Shown: positions 1 through 7,016 of the stretch, one piece after another | Position numbering within the stretch: position 1 is the stretch's first letter | Layout: every line of letters starts with the position of its first letter | Notes under the pieces: generated by a model | Database searches by the model: none | Seen by the model: only the letters and a program-made list of their open reading frames with translations | What the model was told of the DNA's origin: nothing | Position numbers and translations under genes: made by a program | NCBI GenBank assembly: GCA_030039695.1 | Contig: JASHVB010000391.1 | Location: 1 to 13,607, forward strand | Source: Acetobacteraceae bacterium | Lineage (GTDB): Bacteria; Pseudomonadota; Alphaproteobacteria; Acetobacterales; Acetobacteraceae | Direction: 5' to 3' | DNA: 13,607 nucleotides

Positions 1-441
1 CCCTACCTCATGACGGCGCGCACCATATCGTCGGCCCGCGTGATCCTGATCGACGCCGTGGGCCTGCACGACTTGCTCGAGCGCGAAGTCGGTCTGGCCA
101 ACTCTCTGCTGCACGCCGAGGCGGTCAATTTCCGCTCGCTGGTCCGGCAGGTGCAGGATCTCAAGCTGCGCACCGCAGCGCAGCGCCTCGGCTGCTACCT
201 GCTCGCTCTGGCCGAGGACCCGGAGGCAACCACCGCCCGCTTCCGCCTGCCGTTCGACAAGCGCTTGCTCGCCGCGCGGCTCGGCTGCCGACAAGAGAAC
301 CTCTCGCGCGCGTTTGCCGCGCTGCGTAATGTCGGCGTGGAGACGCACGGCTCGCGCGTCATCCTGCACGACATCCCAGCACTGCGCGGATTTGCTGTGC
401 CGGACGAAGTGACTGATCCGGACCTGCCGTTCTCGGGGTGA
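1..441 (+). CDS. Crp/Fnr-family transcriptional regulator, C-terminal part (5' truncated by window)
   Basis: The reading frame is open from base 1 (PYLMTARTISS...) and ends at TGA 439-441, so about 146 C-terminal residues are visible and the start lies outside the window. The piece contains the long dimerisation helix (around AVGLHDLLEREVGLANSLL) followed by a winged helix of the HTH_Crp type: LPFDKRLLAARLGCRQENLSR, with QENLSRAFAALR as recognition helix and SRVILHD as wing. This order is characteristic of Crp/Fnr regulators, which bind a ligand or cofactor in the missing N-terminal beta-barrel and then bind palindromic DNA. It resembles the FtrB/Dnr-like branch more than true CRP, but ligand-sensing residues are not visible. 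No regulatory target can be named; the hydrolase downstream is on the same strand after a repeat-containing gap. Confidence 0.85.
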   Translation, partial: PYLMTARTISSARVILIDAVGLHDLLEREVGLANSLLHAEAVNFRSLVRQVQDLKLRTAAQRLGCYLLALAEDPEATTARFRLPFDKRLLAARLGCRQENLSRAFAALRNVGVETHGSRVILHDIPALRGFAVPDEVTDPDLPFSG

Positions 442-499
442 TGCCGCCACACCCGCCAGAGCAACCGCTTCCGCCGTGATGGCCAGCGAAGCCTCGTAT

Positions 500-572
500 G
501 TCATTGCGGGGCACGCCGTGGCGAAGCAAACTCCGGCCTGGATCGTGTCGGCTCTTGGTGCCTCGCAATGAC
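500..572. repeat. Palindromic intergenic repeat (GTCATTGCG...CGCAATGAC type)
   Basis: The arms GTCATTGCGGGGCAC (500-514) and GTGCCTCGCAATGAC (558-572) are inverted repeats matching at 14 of 15 positions around a 43-base centre. Similar GTCATTGCGAGG-type palindromes are dispersed in many alphaproteobacterial genomes (general knowledge, not checked here). A possible relict half, CTCGCAATGAC, occurs at 3709-3719. The repeat lies between the Crp-type gene and the hydrolase and carries in-frame ATG codons that could mislead start prediction. Confidence 0.6.
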
Positions 573-587
573 AAACGCGCCGCGATC

Positions 588-1877
588 ATGAACCTCATTC
601 GCGACGCTGCCGCACTTCGCGACGCGGTGGCGGCGCAGCGTGATCTCGCTGCGTCCCTGTTCGATCAGCTTCGGCGCGACGGACTCGATGACCCAGGCGT
701 CACGCGCGATCCGTACGGCCCCGGTGAGCAACGCGCCCACGAGAGCATGGCCGCGGCCGCCGAACGCCTCGGCCTGGTGCTCGCGCGCGATGCGGCAGCG
801 AATCTTTACATGACGCGGCCCGGCCGGGACCGCGTCGCCCCGGCAGTCATTATCGGATCACACCTCGATTCGGTGCCGCATGGCGGCAACTTCGATGGCG
901 CCGCCGGCGTGGTCGCGGGTCTCGTGGCGCTGGCGGCGCTGCAAGAGCTTGGCCTGCAACCTGCCTTCGACATCACCGTCATGGGCATCCGCGCTGAGGA
1001 GAGCATCTGGTTCCAGGTCTCCTATATCGGTAGCCGCGGCGCGTTGGGCACGCTGCCGGAGGGCGCGATGAACGTTCTGCGCATCGACAACGGCCGCACG
1101 CTGGCCGAGCATATCGCGGCATGCGGCGGTGATCCGGATGCGCTGCGTGCGGGCAAACGGTTCCTCGACCCGGCGCGGCTGCGCGCCTATCTCGAGCTGC
1201 ATATCGAGCAAGCGCCGAGTCTGGTCGAAGCGGGCAAGGCCGTCGGAATCTGCACAGGCATTCCAGGAAATTTCCGTTATCCGGACGCGGTGATCGAAGG
1301 CCGCCATGATCACGTCGGCCTGCCGCGCCGGTTTCGCCGCGATGCCGCGATCGCCGGTGCGGAATTCGCCATTGGCCTCGACCGCATCTGGGAAGAGCAT
1401 GAGACACGCGGTGTGCCGATGGCCGCCACGCTCGGCCGCTTCCACACCGATGTGCAGGCACACGGCCTCACGATCGTGCCCGGTGCGTTTCACTTCAGCC
1501 TGGATGTCCGCGCTTACGATGAAGCGGTGCTGGCCGATCTGGAACATCAGGTCGATGCGTTGATCGCTGGGATCGAGCAGCGCCGCGGGGTGGGTTTCCA
1601 CCGTGGCGCAAAGGCAGGCGCGGCGGTCGGGCCGGTCGATCCGGCGATCAAGGTGGCGCTGATCAAAGGCGCCGCGGCGTTAGGTACGGCAGTACTGGAA
1701 CTGGGCAGCCCTGCTTCGCACGATGCGGCGGCGTTCGCCGCGGCCGGCGTGCCGATGGGCATGATTTTCGTCCGCAACGAAAACGGCAGCCACAATCCGC
1801 ACGAGGCGATGGCGCTGGATGATTTCCTCGCCGGCACCGCGGTGCTGACCCATTGGCTGGCGGAAAATTGCGTTTAG
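588..1877 (+). CDS. M20-family Zn-dependent amidohydrolase (allantoate / N-carbamoyl-amino-acid hydrolase type)
   Basis: This is a 429-residue protein, the usual length for the HyuC/AmaB/AllC branch of peptidase family M20, which hydrolyses N-carbamoyl or ureido groups with two metal ions in the cytoplasm. The metal-site pattern is visible: GSHLDSVPHGGNFDG (H92, D103), the glutamate pair in GIRAEESIWF (E137/E138), LELHIEQ (H205) and the late NGSHNPHEA (H about 402). The segment near residues 225-330 corresponds to the dimerisation/lid domain. I chose ATG 588 (MNLIRDAAAL) because the frame upstream to 498 is translated repeat with no family resemblance. No convincing Shine-Dalgarno is present at 588, so the start is less sure than the family. 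Substrate (allantoate, N-carbamoyl amino acid, beta-ureidopropionate) cannot be decided; no purine or pyrimidine catabolic genes are adjacent. Confidence 0.88.
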   Translation: MNLIRDAAALRDAVAAQRDLAASLFDQLRRDGLDDPGVTRDPYGPGEQRAHESMAAAAERLGLVLARDAAANLYMTRPGRDRVAPAVIIGSHLDSVPHGGNFDGAAGVVAGLVALAALQELGLQPAFDITVMGIRAEESIWFQVSYIGSRGALGTLPEGAMNVLRIDNGRTLAEHIAACGGDPDALRAGKRFLDPARLRAYLELHIEQAPSLVEAGKAVGICTGIPGNFRYPDAVIEGRHDHVGLPRRFRRDAAIAGAEFAIGLDRIWEEHETRGVPMAATLGRFHTDVQAHGLTIVPGAFHFSLDVRAYDEAVLADLEHQVDALIAGIEQRRGVGFHRGAKAGAAVGPVDPAIKVALIKGAAALGTAVLELGSPASHDAAAFAAAGVPMGMIFVRNENGSHNPHEAMALDDFLAGTAVLTHWLAENCV

Positions 1878-1943
1878 GCACCGCCGCAGTGGCGGATTCT
1901 TTCATTGCAGGGAATCGGAGCGGCGAACCATCGTCGGCCTGCC

Positions 1944-1988
1944 TCCTTCGTTCACGGCGGGACCGCGGGCCCCGCCGTGAACAAAGGA
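1944..1988. repeat. Long inverted repeat / stem-loop between hydrolase and lipoprotein genes
   Basis: Arms TCCTTCGTTCACGGCGGG (1944-1961) and CCCGCCGTGAACAAAGGA (1971-1988) pair at 17 of 18 positions around a 9-base loop. It lies 67 bases after the hydrolase stop and 40 bases before the lipoprotein ATG. There is no T-run after either arm, so it is not a textbook intrinsic terminator; it could be a REP-like dispersed element or an mRNA 3'-end stabiliser. Confidence 0.6.
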
Positions 1989-2028
1989 TGGGGTCCCGGG
2001 ATCGTGTCGCCAACGCAAGCGAGGCAAG

Positions 2029-2286
2029 ATGCGGCAATATCCAGTCTTGGCGGTATTTGGTTCAGCACTGCTGCTGACCGCCTGCGGCCAAACCCAACCC
2101 GGTCGGACAGCAGGCGGCGCCGCAACGGGCGCGGCGACTGGCGCCGTCATCGGCATTATCGGCGGCCCGCCGGGCATGCTGGTGGGCGCGCTAGTCGGCG
2201 GCGCAGCGGGCAGCCTAACCGGCGCCGCAACAAAGCCGCGGGACCTCAATCTTGGGAAGCCGGTATGGCAGGGCGGCGCGAGCTGA
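2029..2286 (+). CDS. Small glycine-zipper lipoprotein
   Basis: The protein has 85 residues. It begins with a lipoprotein signal peptide (MRQYPVLAVFGSALLLTACG), with lipobox LTAC placing the lipidated cysteine at residue 19. The mature part is rich in glycine and alanine with GxxxG-like spacing (GGAATGAATGAVIGIIGG, then a second GALVGGAAGSLTGAA stretch), the pattern of glycine-zipper 17-kDa-antigen/OmpA-linked-like lipoproteins anchored in an envelope membrane. A GAGG lies just upstream of the ATG (2021-2024). It converges with the CBS-domain gene, with only two bases between their ends. Exact function is unknown; glycine-zipper lipoproteins are usually assigned to envelope integrity by analogy. 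Confidence 0.75.
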   Translation: MRQYPVLAVFGSALLLTACGQTQPGRTAGGAATGAATGAVIGIIGGPPGMLVGALVGGAAGSLTGAATKPRDLNLGKPVWQGGAS

Positions 2287-2288
2287 GC

Positions 2289-2726
2289 TCAGGCCGCGCC
2301 CGCCACATATGCCTTCAGGCTGTCGACTTCGCTCTCCTGCTCCATGATGCGCGCCTTCACGACGTCGCCGATGCTGATCAGCCCGACCAGGACGTCGTGC
2401 TCCAGCACGGGCAGATGGCGGAACCGCCCGGCGGTCATCATCGCCATGGCCTCTTCCACTGTCGTCGCCGGTTGCACCACCTGAATCGCGCGCGTCATCA
2501 GCTGCCCTGCGGTCATTTGCAGGGTGTGCGCACCGTTCGCCGCGAGGCTGCGCACGACGTCGCGCTCGCTGACAATGCCGAGCAATTGTTCAGTCCGATC
2601 GAGTATCAGCACCGCGCCGATACGGCGCGTGGATAGCACTTCAGCCACCTGCGCGATCGTTGCCGTCGGATCGACCGCCGTGACCTGATAGCCCTTGTGT
2701 TTCAGGATCGCCGCAACCGTGGTCAT
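2289..2726 (-). CDS. Tandem CBS-domain protein
   Basis: The 145-residue protein consists almost only of one CBS pair (Bateman module). CBS1 covers about residues 8-65 and ends in LLGIVSERDVVR; CBS2 covers about 72-128 and ends in LVGLISIGDVVK. Such stand-alone modules bind adenine nucleotides or similar ligands and regulate partner proteins; no catalytic domain is attached here. The start is supported by a strong Shine-Dalgarno, GGAGG, five bases before ATG 2726. The next gene upstream on this strand encodes DUF1328, separated by a 177-base gap with its own inverted repeat, so transcription may be independent. The ligand is not predictable. Confidence 0.9.
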   Translation of the reverse strand: MTTVAAILKHKGYQVTAVDPTATIAQVAEVLSTRRIGAVLILDRTEQLLGIVSERDVVRSLAANGAHTLQMTAGQLMTRAIQVVQPATTVEEAMAMMTAGRFRHLPVLEHDVLVGLISIGDVVKARIMEQESEVDSLKAYVAGAA

Positions 2727-2810
2727 TCCCGCCTCCCTCTCAGTCGGGCAGAACCAGGATCCGGTCTGGCAGAGAACGTCCGGTTCTTAGATTTTGACGA
2801 CAAAACAGTG

Positions 2811-2860
2811 CCGGATCGCGGCCCCGCGGTTCATCGTGGCAGGAACTATGCGCGATCCGG
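2811..2860. repeat. Inverted repeat upstream of the CBS gene
   Basis: CCGGATCGCG (2811-2820) and CGCGATCCGG (2851-2860) are perfect 10-base inverted arms around 30 bases. The element is 85-134 bases before the CBS start, in a gap (2727-2903) that holds no gene. It could form a stem-loop in a leader RNA or be a wide-spaced regulator site. On the minus strand TTGCAT (2873-2868) and CATAGT (2849-2844), 18 bases apart, form a weak sigma70-like promoter overlapping the right arm. Confidence 0.4.
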
Positions 2861-2903
2861 TGCCGAGGATGCAATTATTAAATATGCCGTCCGGTAAATA
2901 TCG

Positions 2904-3077
2904 CTACCATAATGTACTGCCGGCTATCAGGCCGCCGATCAGCAGAACCACGAAAATCACGATGAAGATAAAGAACAGAGTGCGGGCGACGGCGGCAGAC
3001 GCGGCGGCGATACCGCCAAAGCCGAACACAGCTGCAATGATCGACACGACCAGGAAAAACAAGGCGAGTCTGAGCAT
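2904..3077 (-). CDS. DUF1328 (UPF0391) small inner-membrane protein
   Basis: This 57-residue gene reads MLRLALFFLVVSIIAAVFGF, continues GGIAAASAAVARTLFFIFI, and ends with a second hydrophobic stretch and AGSTLW. Two membrane helices (about residues 4-25 and 33-52) and the FGFGGIA turn are the hallmark of DUF1328/UPF0391, a family of 50-60-residue membrane proteins of unknown function. The start ATG at 3077 has an AGGAG (3088-3092) ten bases upstream. An EcfG-type promoter match sits 40-65 bases before the start. The DUF2934 gene lies upstream on the same strand and the CBS gene downstream. It is easily missed because of its length; a frame covering it on the same strand at 2878-3102 has no family resemblance. 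Confidence 0.85.
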   Translation of the reverse strand: MLRLALFFLVVSIIAAVFGFGGIAAASAAVARTLFFIFIVIFVVLLIGGLIAGSTLW

Positions 3078-3116
3078 GGAATTGCCGCTCCTGCGGGTTC
3101 ATTTGCGTTGCGCCGA

Positions 3117-3142
3117 AACGCCGCGCAGGAATGAACCGTTCC
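3117..3142 (-). promoter_or_regulatory. EcfG-type (general stress response) promoter for the DUF1328 gene
   Basis: On the minus strand GGAAC (3142-3138) is followed after 17 bases by CGTT (3120-3117). This matches the alphaproteobacterial EcfG/SigT consensus GGAAC-N16/17-CGTT at every conserved base. The -10 element is 40 bases from the DUF1328 ATG, giving a short leader. It lies just past the 3' end of the DUF2934 gene, so DUF1328 would be transcribed separately under stress. Confidence 0.6.
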
Positions 3143-3188
3143 GGCCGTCACACGACCTTGAGGCGTCGCGGCCGGTCGGATCGCGGCT

Positions 3189-3449
3189 TCACGAAGACTT
3201 TGGCTTCCGCAGCGTTGTCGGTCTGCGACGGCGCGCGGCGGGTGCGGCGACAGCGGCCGGCGCAGCCTGATTTTGCGCTTTGGCCGGTGCCGGCGGATCT
3301 TCGTCCTGCTCGGCGATTATTTGACGTGCGCGGTGCCAGAACTCGACGTCGCGCCCGTGTGGTTTGCCGTTGGACGCCCACAGATGATAGGCACATTCGC
3401 GGATCCGCGATTCCCGGTCGTGGTCCCCGTTGTAGAAAGTATCGTCCAT
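3189..3449 (-). CDS. DUF2934 small protein
   Basis: The protein has 86 residues. Residues 14-48 (ESRIRECAYHLWASNGKPHG, then RDVEFWHRARQIIAEQ) carry the DUF2934 signature: R-I-R-x-x-A-Y-x-x-W followed by G-x-x-x-x-x-D-x-x-F/Y-W. The tail is alanine/proline-rich and ends in a basic patch (ARRRRPTTLRKPKSS), which could contact nucleic acid or membrane; that is inference. ATG 3449 is chosen because it starts just before the domain and has a GAGAGG (3454-3459) four bases upstream; the longer frame to 3566 adds no family-like sequence. The function of DUF2934 is unknown; the proteins are common in alphaproteobacteria and often multicopy. Confidence 0.8.
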   Translation of the reverse strand: MDDTFYNGDHDRESRIRECAYHLWASNGKPHGRDVEFWHRARQIIAEQDEDPPAPAKAQNQAAPAAVAAPAARRRRPTTLRKPKSS

Positions 3450-3727
3450 GAGCCCTCTCGCATCGCGGTCACCCCGACGATAACGCGCTGATTCCCGCGG
3501 CGCTTGCAAATCACAAGGATGCTGAGCGATCGATCGTATATCGCGTGCGAAGCTGTGCCGTTGCACCCGTGCTCACCGAGGCGAAAGGCGGAACCCATCG
3601 CGTGCCCTCAACTCGGTTTGCGGCCCGCATCGGGCCCGGTCTTCGCCGGGATTGCGATTGTCTGCGCGTGTCATCGGCACGCAGCTCGGTCACTCAGCCG
3701 GTGACGGACTCGCAATGACCAAATTGG
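3450..3727. other. Gene-free interval with hairpins
   Basis: I see no gene here. The interval holds GGCCCG-CAT-CGGGCC (3622-3636) and the overlapping CCCGG-TCTTCG-C-CGGG stem (3635-3650), which are mutually exclusive hairpins, then GCGTG/CACGC (3666-3682), GTCAC/GTGAC (3689-3705) and the half-repeat CTCGCAATGAC (3709-3719). Lying just past the dioxygenase stop, some of these stems may stop or stabilise that transcript; none has a T-run. Confidence 0.4.
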
Positions 3728-4798
3728 CTAGACCGCTTCGAGCGGAGCGTGCAGGCGGGTGCCTTTGCAAATGATGCCACCGCGATTGCCGACTTCCACG
3801 CTGCCGTAGCGTTCCGCGTAAGCTGGCGGCAGCGGACGCGCGCCGGGAGCGGCGAGCCAAAGCCGCAGCAGATGCCGTTTGCGTTCCGGTTCGGGCCAGT
3901 CCTCGAACGCGGTGCGGTCATGGAGGATGGTGTGGTTGTGCACGAATTGCATGTCGCCGGGGCGGAATTCCATGTCGAGGCGAAGTGCGGGATCTTCCGC
4001 CAGGCGATCGAAGTAGTCCAATGCCGCGACGTCTTGCGCACTCAGGCGCGGCGCTGACGGGAAACGTTGCGATGAGCGCACGTAATGCGGGGCGTAGATT
4101 GCCGACAGGTAGCCGGCATAGTCGTTGTAGATCGGCGTTGCGAACCATGGCTGCTTCCCATCCGGCACCTCGCCGCGGCGGTCGGTCGGCATCGGCTGGA
4201 ACAGGCGCCGCACGAGATCCGAGCGGCGTCGGGCCATTTCGTTATAGACCGTCATCGAGCTGGTGAGCGACGACAGCCCACCCGACTTCGCGGTCTTCAA
4301 ACAGAGCAGCGACACGATATCGCAGGAGTCGGTATGGAAGTTCTGCCGCTCGGTGGTCTGGTAGATGCGGACGTTCGGATCTTTCGACGAAAGACCGAGA
4401 TCGCGGACGTGGCCGAGCACATGACCCTTGGCGTTCTGCGAGCGCGCATTACCAAAATATGTGCCGATGCCCCAGTAAGCGGTGGCAACGTCGGCGATCG
4501 GGCGGTCCTGCACCGGTAGACCTCGCACCAGGACAAAGCCGCGGCCGTTCAGTACGTCATTGCGCAGGCGGTCGAGCGTCGCGCCGAGCGCGGGCAACGC
4601 GAAGTCGGCGCGCTTGATGTCGGCGATGTCGAGGCTGCGGGCCTGAACAGCCGCAGTGGCGGCGCCGATCTCGGCGATATCGGCGGGCGACAGGTGGTAG
4701 GTCCATTGCTCCGGGCGCTGCGCGAGGTCGGGGCCGAACCAGGCGGAGGGACCGTCGATCGGGGGACGGAGCGGGGCGGTCTCGGTCAGCGCGTTCAT
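3728..4798 (-). CDS. TauD/TfdA-like Fe(II)/2-oxoglutarate-dependent dioxygenase
   Basis: This 356-residue protein belongs to the TauD/TfdA-like fold (clavaminate synthase-like), cytosolic enzymes that couple 2-oxoglutarate decarboxylation to oxidation of a small substrate. The iron site is complete: NFHTDSCDI gives H155 and D157, and [10 protein letters not shown] gives the distal H293. R308/R312 in KRHLLRLWL fits the 2-oxoglutarate-binding arginine. [12 protein letters not shown] near residue 85 is the typical start of the core. The protein is longer than E. coli TauD (about 280 residues), as is usual for this gamma-butyrobetaine-hydroxylase/TauD-like group. A GGAG lies eight bases before the ATG. 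It diverges from ahcY. The substrate is unknown; no sulfonate or carnitine genes adjoin it. Confidence 0.88.
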   Translation of the reverse strand: MNALTETAPLRPPIDGPSAWFGPDLAQRPEQWTYHLSPADIAEIGAATAAVQARSLDIADIKRADFALPALGATLDRLRNDVLNGRGFVLVRGLPVQDRPIADVATAYWGIGTYFGNARSQNAKGHVLGHVRDLGLSSKDPNVRIYQTTERQNFHTDSCDIVSLLCLKTAKSGGLSSLTSSMTVYNEMARRRSDLVRRLFQPMPTDRRGEVPDGKQPWFATPIYNDYAGYLSAIYAPHYVRSSQRFPSAPRLSAQDVAALDYFDRLAEDPALRLDMEFRPGDMQFVHNHTILHDRTAFEDWPEPERKRHLLRLWLAAPGARPLPPAYAERYGSVEVGNRGGIICKGTRLHAPLEAV

Positions 4799-4864
4799 CG
4801 GCGGGGCTCCGTGGATTGCGTGCGAGCGGCCACAGGATGCAGGCGCGTTGGCAGGTGTCCAGGG

Positions 4865-4893
4865 GTGGCGCGGCAGTCGCCATGTGGCGCCAC
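4865..4893. repeat. Stem-loop in the dioxygenase-ahcY divergent region
   Basis: GTGGCGC (4865-4871) and GCGCCAC (4887-4893) form a perfect 7-bp stem around 15 bases; the right arm lies within a smaller palindrome, TGGCGCCA (4885-4892). It lies about 100 bases upstream of ahcY and 67 upstream of the dioxygenase start. Whether it is transcribed is unknown. Confidence 0.35.
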
Positions 4894-4933
4894 TGGCGTC
4901 GGGTTGCTGGCCTCAATCCAGTCGGGAACCGTA

Positions 4934-4962
4934 TTGCAAATATGCAGATGTCTTTATATACC
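4934..4962 (+). promoter_or_regulatory. Probable ahcY promoter with an overlapping palindromic operator
   Basis: TTGCAA (4934-4939) and TATACC (4957-4962) lie 17 bases apart in the most AT-rich stretch of this region, a plausible sigma70-type promoter about 30 bases ahead of the ahcY start. Overlapping it is the imperfect palindrome ATATGCAGATGTCTTTATAT (4940-4959), whose 9-base arms match at 7 of 9 positions about a TG centre. A dimeric repressor bound there would block the promoter. Its half TCTTTATAT resembles what I remember of SahR-type (ArsR-family) sites ahead of methionine-cycle genes; I cannot verify the consensus here. Confidence 0.45.
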
Positions 4963-4991
4963 TCGGTCGATTGGACAGGAGAGCACGACCG

Positions 4992-6287
4992 ATGGCTGGC
5001 CAGGACTACAAGGTGAAGGATATCGCGCTGGCCGACTGGGGCCGCAAGGAAATCGCCATGGCCGAGGAGGAAATGCCCGGCCTGATGGCAATCCGTGCGG
5101 AATACGGCGCGTCCAAGCCCCTCGGAGGCGCCCGAATCGCCGGCTGCCTGCATATGACGGTGCAGACCGCCGTGCTGATCGAGACGTTGCAGGCGCTTGG
5201 TGCGACGGTGCGCTGGTCGTCGTGCAACATCTTCTCCACGCAGGACCACGCCGCCTCGGCGATCGCCACCCGCGGCGTGCCGGTGTTCGCCTGGAAGGGT
5301 GAGACCGAGGACGAGTTCTGGTGGTGCATCGAGCAAACGGTGCATGGCCCGAACGGCTGGACGCCGAATATGATCCTCGATGATGGCGGTGACCTGACGC
5401 TGCTGATGCACCAGAAACACCCGCAGATGCTGAAGGACGTGCGCGGCATTTCTGAGGAAACCACAACCGGCGTGCATCGCCTGCGCGATATGGCGCGCGA
5501 CGGCAAGCTGCTGACGCCGGCGATCAACGTGAACGACAGCGTCACCAAGTCGAAATTCGACAACCTGTATGGGTGCCGTGAATCGCTGGTGGATGGAATC
5601 CGCCGCGGCACCGACGTGATGATGGCCGGCAAGGTCGCCGTTGTGAACGGCTTTGGCGACGTGGGTAAAGGCTCGGCCGCCTCACTGCGCAATGCCGGCT
5701 GCCGGGTGATGGTGACGGAAGTCGATCCGATCTGCGCGCTGCAGGCGGCGATGGAGGGGTATCAGGTCACCACGATGGACGATGCCGCACCGATCGGCGA
5801 CATCTTCGTGACGGCAACGGGCAATATCGATGTGATCACGCTGGATCACATGCGACGGATGAAAAGCCGCGCCATCGTCTGCAACATCGGGCACTTCGAT
5901 TCGGAAATCCAGATTGAGGCGCTCCGCAACTACAAGTGGGAGAACGTGAAGCCGCAGGTGGACGAAGTGGTGTTTCCCGACGGCAAGCGGCTGATCGTGC
6001 TCTCGGAAGGACGGCTGGTGAATCTGGGGAATGCGACCGGCCACCCCAGCTTCGTGATGAGCGCCAGTTTCAGCAACCAGGTGCTGGCGCAGATCGAATT
6101 GTTCAGCGCGCCGGCGGGGAAGTACGAGCGCAACGTGTACACGCTGCCGAAGCAGCTGGACGAGAAGGTGGCGGCGCTGCACCTGGCGAAGGTCGGGGCG
6201 AAACTGACAAAGCTGTCGCCGGAGCAGGCGGCGTATATCGGGGTCGGCGTTAACGGTCCGTTCAAACACGAGCTGTATCGGTATTAG
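4992..6287 (+). CDS. ahcY: Adenosylhomocysteinase (S-adenosyl-L-homocysteine hydrolase)
   Basis: The 431-residue cytosolic enzyme splits S-adenosylhomocysteine into adenosine and homocysteine, clearing the inhibitory product of SAM-dependent methylation. The N-terminal substrate domain shows [15 protein letters not shown] (H54), [20 protein letters not shown] (D130/D131) and [10 protein letters not shown]. The NAD site follows: [14 protein letters not shown] (K186, D190, N191), then [10 protein letters not shown] (220-229). The C-terminus [10 protein letters not shown] is the family's NAD-contacting tail, so the gene is complete. ATG 4992 is chosen over upstream in-frame codons because homology begins at once ([16 protein letters not shown]) and an AGGAG lies ten bases upstream. 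No methionine gene follows; an intergenic region comes next. Confidence 0.97.
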   Translation: MAGQDYKVKDIALADWGRKEIAMAEEEMPGLMAIRAEYGASKPLGGARIAGCLHMTVQTAVLIETLQALGATVRWSSCNIFSTQDHAASAIATRGVPVFAWKGETEDEFWWCIEQTVHGPNGWTPNMILDDGGDLTLLMHQKHPQMLKDVRGISEETTTGVHRLRDMARDGKLLTPAINVNDSVTKSKFDNLYGCRESLVDGIRRGTDVMMAGKVAVVNGFGDVGKGSAASLRNAGCRVMVTEVDPICALQAAMEGYQVTTMDDAAPIGDIFVTATGNIDVITLDHMRRMKSRAIVCNIGHFDSEIQIEALRNYKWENVKPQVDEVVFPDGKRLIVLSEGRLVNLGNATGHPSFVMSASFSNQVLAQIELFSAPAGKYERNVYTLPKQLDEKVAALHLAKVGAKLTKLSPEQAAYIGVGVNGPFKHELYRY

Positions 6288-6675
6288 TTCCCCACTGAAT
6301 TGCCGCTCCGCCGCGGATCGGAACTCCTAGCGAAGCCGTCGCGGCCGCTGGCGCCGTGGTCGGCCCTCTCTATGGGGTGCGAACGAGGCCGGGGACTCGT
6401 TGGACCGAGAGGCACCCGAAGCACCCGCGATCGTCGCCACGGGCCGTGAGGGCCGCAACCACGCCATTCAGAGTTTCCATCCCCCGTGCCCTGCGCTGGC
6501 GAGCAGCCGGAGGCGCGCAGAGATGGAGATCCCTCGTCCGCGCTGCGCCGGGCTGGAAACGCTGATCGGCGGTGGGCCGGATCCGGATCAGCGGCTCACC
6601 CTGGTGCGGCGCCGGATCAAGGCGGCGCCAAACGCCGCCCTGCCGGATGCGCAAGGGCGCGCCGTGGCTGAAACC

Positions 6676-6877
6676 ACGCTGGTGCAATGTGGTTGGGCCG
6701 TCTCCCACAAGACGGACACCGACCGACAGGCGCAGTTCCCTCGACACCAGGGTCTCAGCGCCAACAGCCTCGGCAAATTCAGCGCCCACGCGCAGCGTCC
6801 CGCCTGGCAGAACATCAAGTGCAGCTTCCCATGCGGGATCGCACCGATTACAGAAGGACTTTCGATTTAGGATAGGA
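6676..6877 (+). pseudogene. Possible decayed C-terminal piece of an IS110-type transposase
   Basis: One plus-strand frame gives LVQCGWAVSHKTDTDRQAQF (from about 6682), resembling the IS110-family segment before the C-terminus (typically a leucine, then AAWAxSHTKxTYLxAQY). In another frame about 39 codons further on, DRTDYRRTFDLG ends at TAG 6869-6871, resembling the family's DGTDYRDLG tail at about the expected distance. The two pieces are in different frames and the linking KKRAxxAxxH motif is absent, so if it is IS110 it is frameshifted and dead. No inverted terminal repeats are seen (IS110 elements usually lack them). The match rests on memory of the family and is weak. Confidence 0.3.
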
Positions 6878-6885
6878 AGGAAGGA

Positions 6886-6908
6886 CCTTTCCCGCGTTGC
6901 GGGGAAGG
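6886..6908. repeat. Hairpin in the ugd upstream region
   Basis: CCTTTCCCG (6886-6894) pairs with CGGGGAAGG (6900-6908) around a 5-base loop, with one G-U pair. It follows the possible transposase remnant. No T-run follows, so terminator function is uncertain. Confidence 0.35.
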
Positions 6909-6999
6909 CAAGACGCGAAGCCTCGAGGGTGAGAAGCCTAACGCACGCCGGCTAAGTGCGTAACGTCGCTCACTCGCGTCGCTACGCTCGGCGACCGCT

Positions 7000-7016
7000 C
7001 CCGCGCGCAGCGCGGG
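7000..7016. repeat. Tight GC hairpin just before the ugd ribosome binding site
   Basis: CCCGCGC (7000-7006), GCA loop, GCGCGGG (7010-7016) is a perfect 7-bp stem. It ends nine bases before the AGGGGG that serves as the ugd Shine-Dalgarno (7025-7030), so if transcribed it could affect translation initiation. Confidence 0.4.

Noticed and set aside
4799..4991. SAH riboswitch in the ahcY leader
   Set aside because: The best promoter lies only about 30 bases before the start, leaving no room for the aptamer, and I could not fit the known SAH riboswitch conserved core to the gap.
6400..6870. 156-codon plus frame, and the overlapping 139-codon minus frame 6370-6789, as real genes
   Set aside because: Neither shows a complete domain or a ribosome binding site; only a short transposase-like stretch is recognisable, treated as a remnant.
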